A model generated the notes under the pieces. That model was given only the letters and a program-made list of their open reading frames with translations, had not been told where the DNA came from and searched no databases. Shown one piece after another: positions 38,675-38,734 of a stretch of 38,734 bases of DNA (within the stretch, counting starts at the first letter, position 1; each line of letters opens with the position of its first letter). Origin of the DNA: Gammaproteobacteria bacterium (GTDB lineage: Bacteria; Pseudomonadota; Gammaproteobacteria; GCA-001735895); NCBI GenBank assembly GCA_029862125.1, contig JAOTXY010000027.1:1-38734 (forward strand). The letters are read 5' to 3'. The position numbers and the translations under genes are program-made.

Positions 38675-38734
38675 TTGTTTGCAGAATACGGACCCTGGAT
38701 CGTGGCCTGGTGCTTTTTTGCGCTGTGCTGCGGG
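38675..38734 (+). CDS. Start of a membrane protein (partial), possibly TauE/SafE-like
   Basis: A TTG at 38675, with GAGG nine bases upstream, opens LFAEYGPWIVAWCFFALCCG to the window's end. That is a plausible short N-terminus plus first transmembrane helix. Length and position would suit a TauE/SafE-type sulfite exporter, which often accompanies sulfonate genes. With only 20 codons this is weak, and the start could be elsewhere. Confidence 0.35.
   Translation, partial: MFAEYGPWIVAWCFFALCCG

Overview
This looks like a chromosomal window from a gammaproteobacterium, probably aquatic or marine. The E. coli-type glutamate-cysteine ligase, HigBA, PldA, an NodT-class outer-membrane factor, an FNR/ANR-type box and many signal peptides and lipoboxes point to a Gram-negative gammaproteobacterium. 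The presence of a likely sulfoacetate pair and the lack of any enteric-style context suggest an environmental species. I cannot name the genus. Genes are densely packed and look like vertically inherited chromosome, with no phage, integrase, transposase, CRISPR, rRNA or tRNA. The main mobile signal is a family of short palindromic REP/MITE-like elements in the gaps.

Layout. 1-7.3 kb: 3' part of gshA, an oxaloacetate decarboxylase-like ICL/PEPM enzyme, a GAF-GGDEF diguanylate cyclase, an aldo/keto reductase-MFS operon, a DUF481 outer-membrane protein behind a textbook FNR box, and a higBA toxin-antitoxin module. 7.5-16 kb: envelope and ion genes. These are a lipoprotein, a SpoIIAA-like protein, a K+-channel/CPA1 antiporter operon, a DUF3302-HlyD-NodT export operon, a proline-punctuated coiled-coil protein, and an AI-2E/PerM permease. 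16-23 kb: outer-membrane cluster with a phospholipase D tail remnant, a beta-barrel, an Omp85-type barrel overlapping pldA, an MscS-family channel, and a second copy of the lipoprotein seen at 7.6 kb. 23-31 kb: an MBL-fold hydrolase divergent from a membrane cyclase (6TM, [2Fe-2S], class III catalytic domain), then an aldo/keto reductase with two-subunit aconitase X, a CNNM/CBS protein, and a TauD-like dioxygenase. 31-38.7 kb: an uncharacterised 476-residue protein, gnd, a possible small RNA, a lipoprotein, a host-attachment-like protein, a probable sauT-sauS pair, and the first codons of one more membrane protein.

Themes. Much of the window serves the envelope: outer-membrane barrels, OMPLA, mechanosensitive and K+ channels, efflux and several lipoproteins. 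Signalling is represented by c-di-GMP, a putative redox-controlled cyclic-nucleotide cyclase, and oxygen control by FNR/ANR. The most unusual signals are these: the repeat elements, which carry truncated tandem copies of their left arm at five or more loci and both arms at one; the redox-cyclase architecture with an atypical substrate-site residue; a probable minus-strand RNA with interlocking hairpins upstream of gnd; a perfect 21-bp palindrome spanning a stop codon; and a pair of paralogous lipoproteins that each sit beside a channel gene. All functional statements come from reading the sequence by eye, without database searches.
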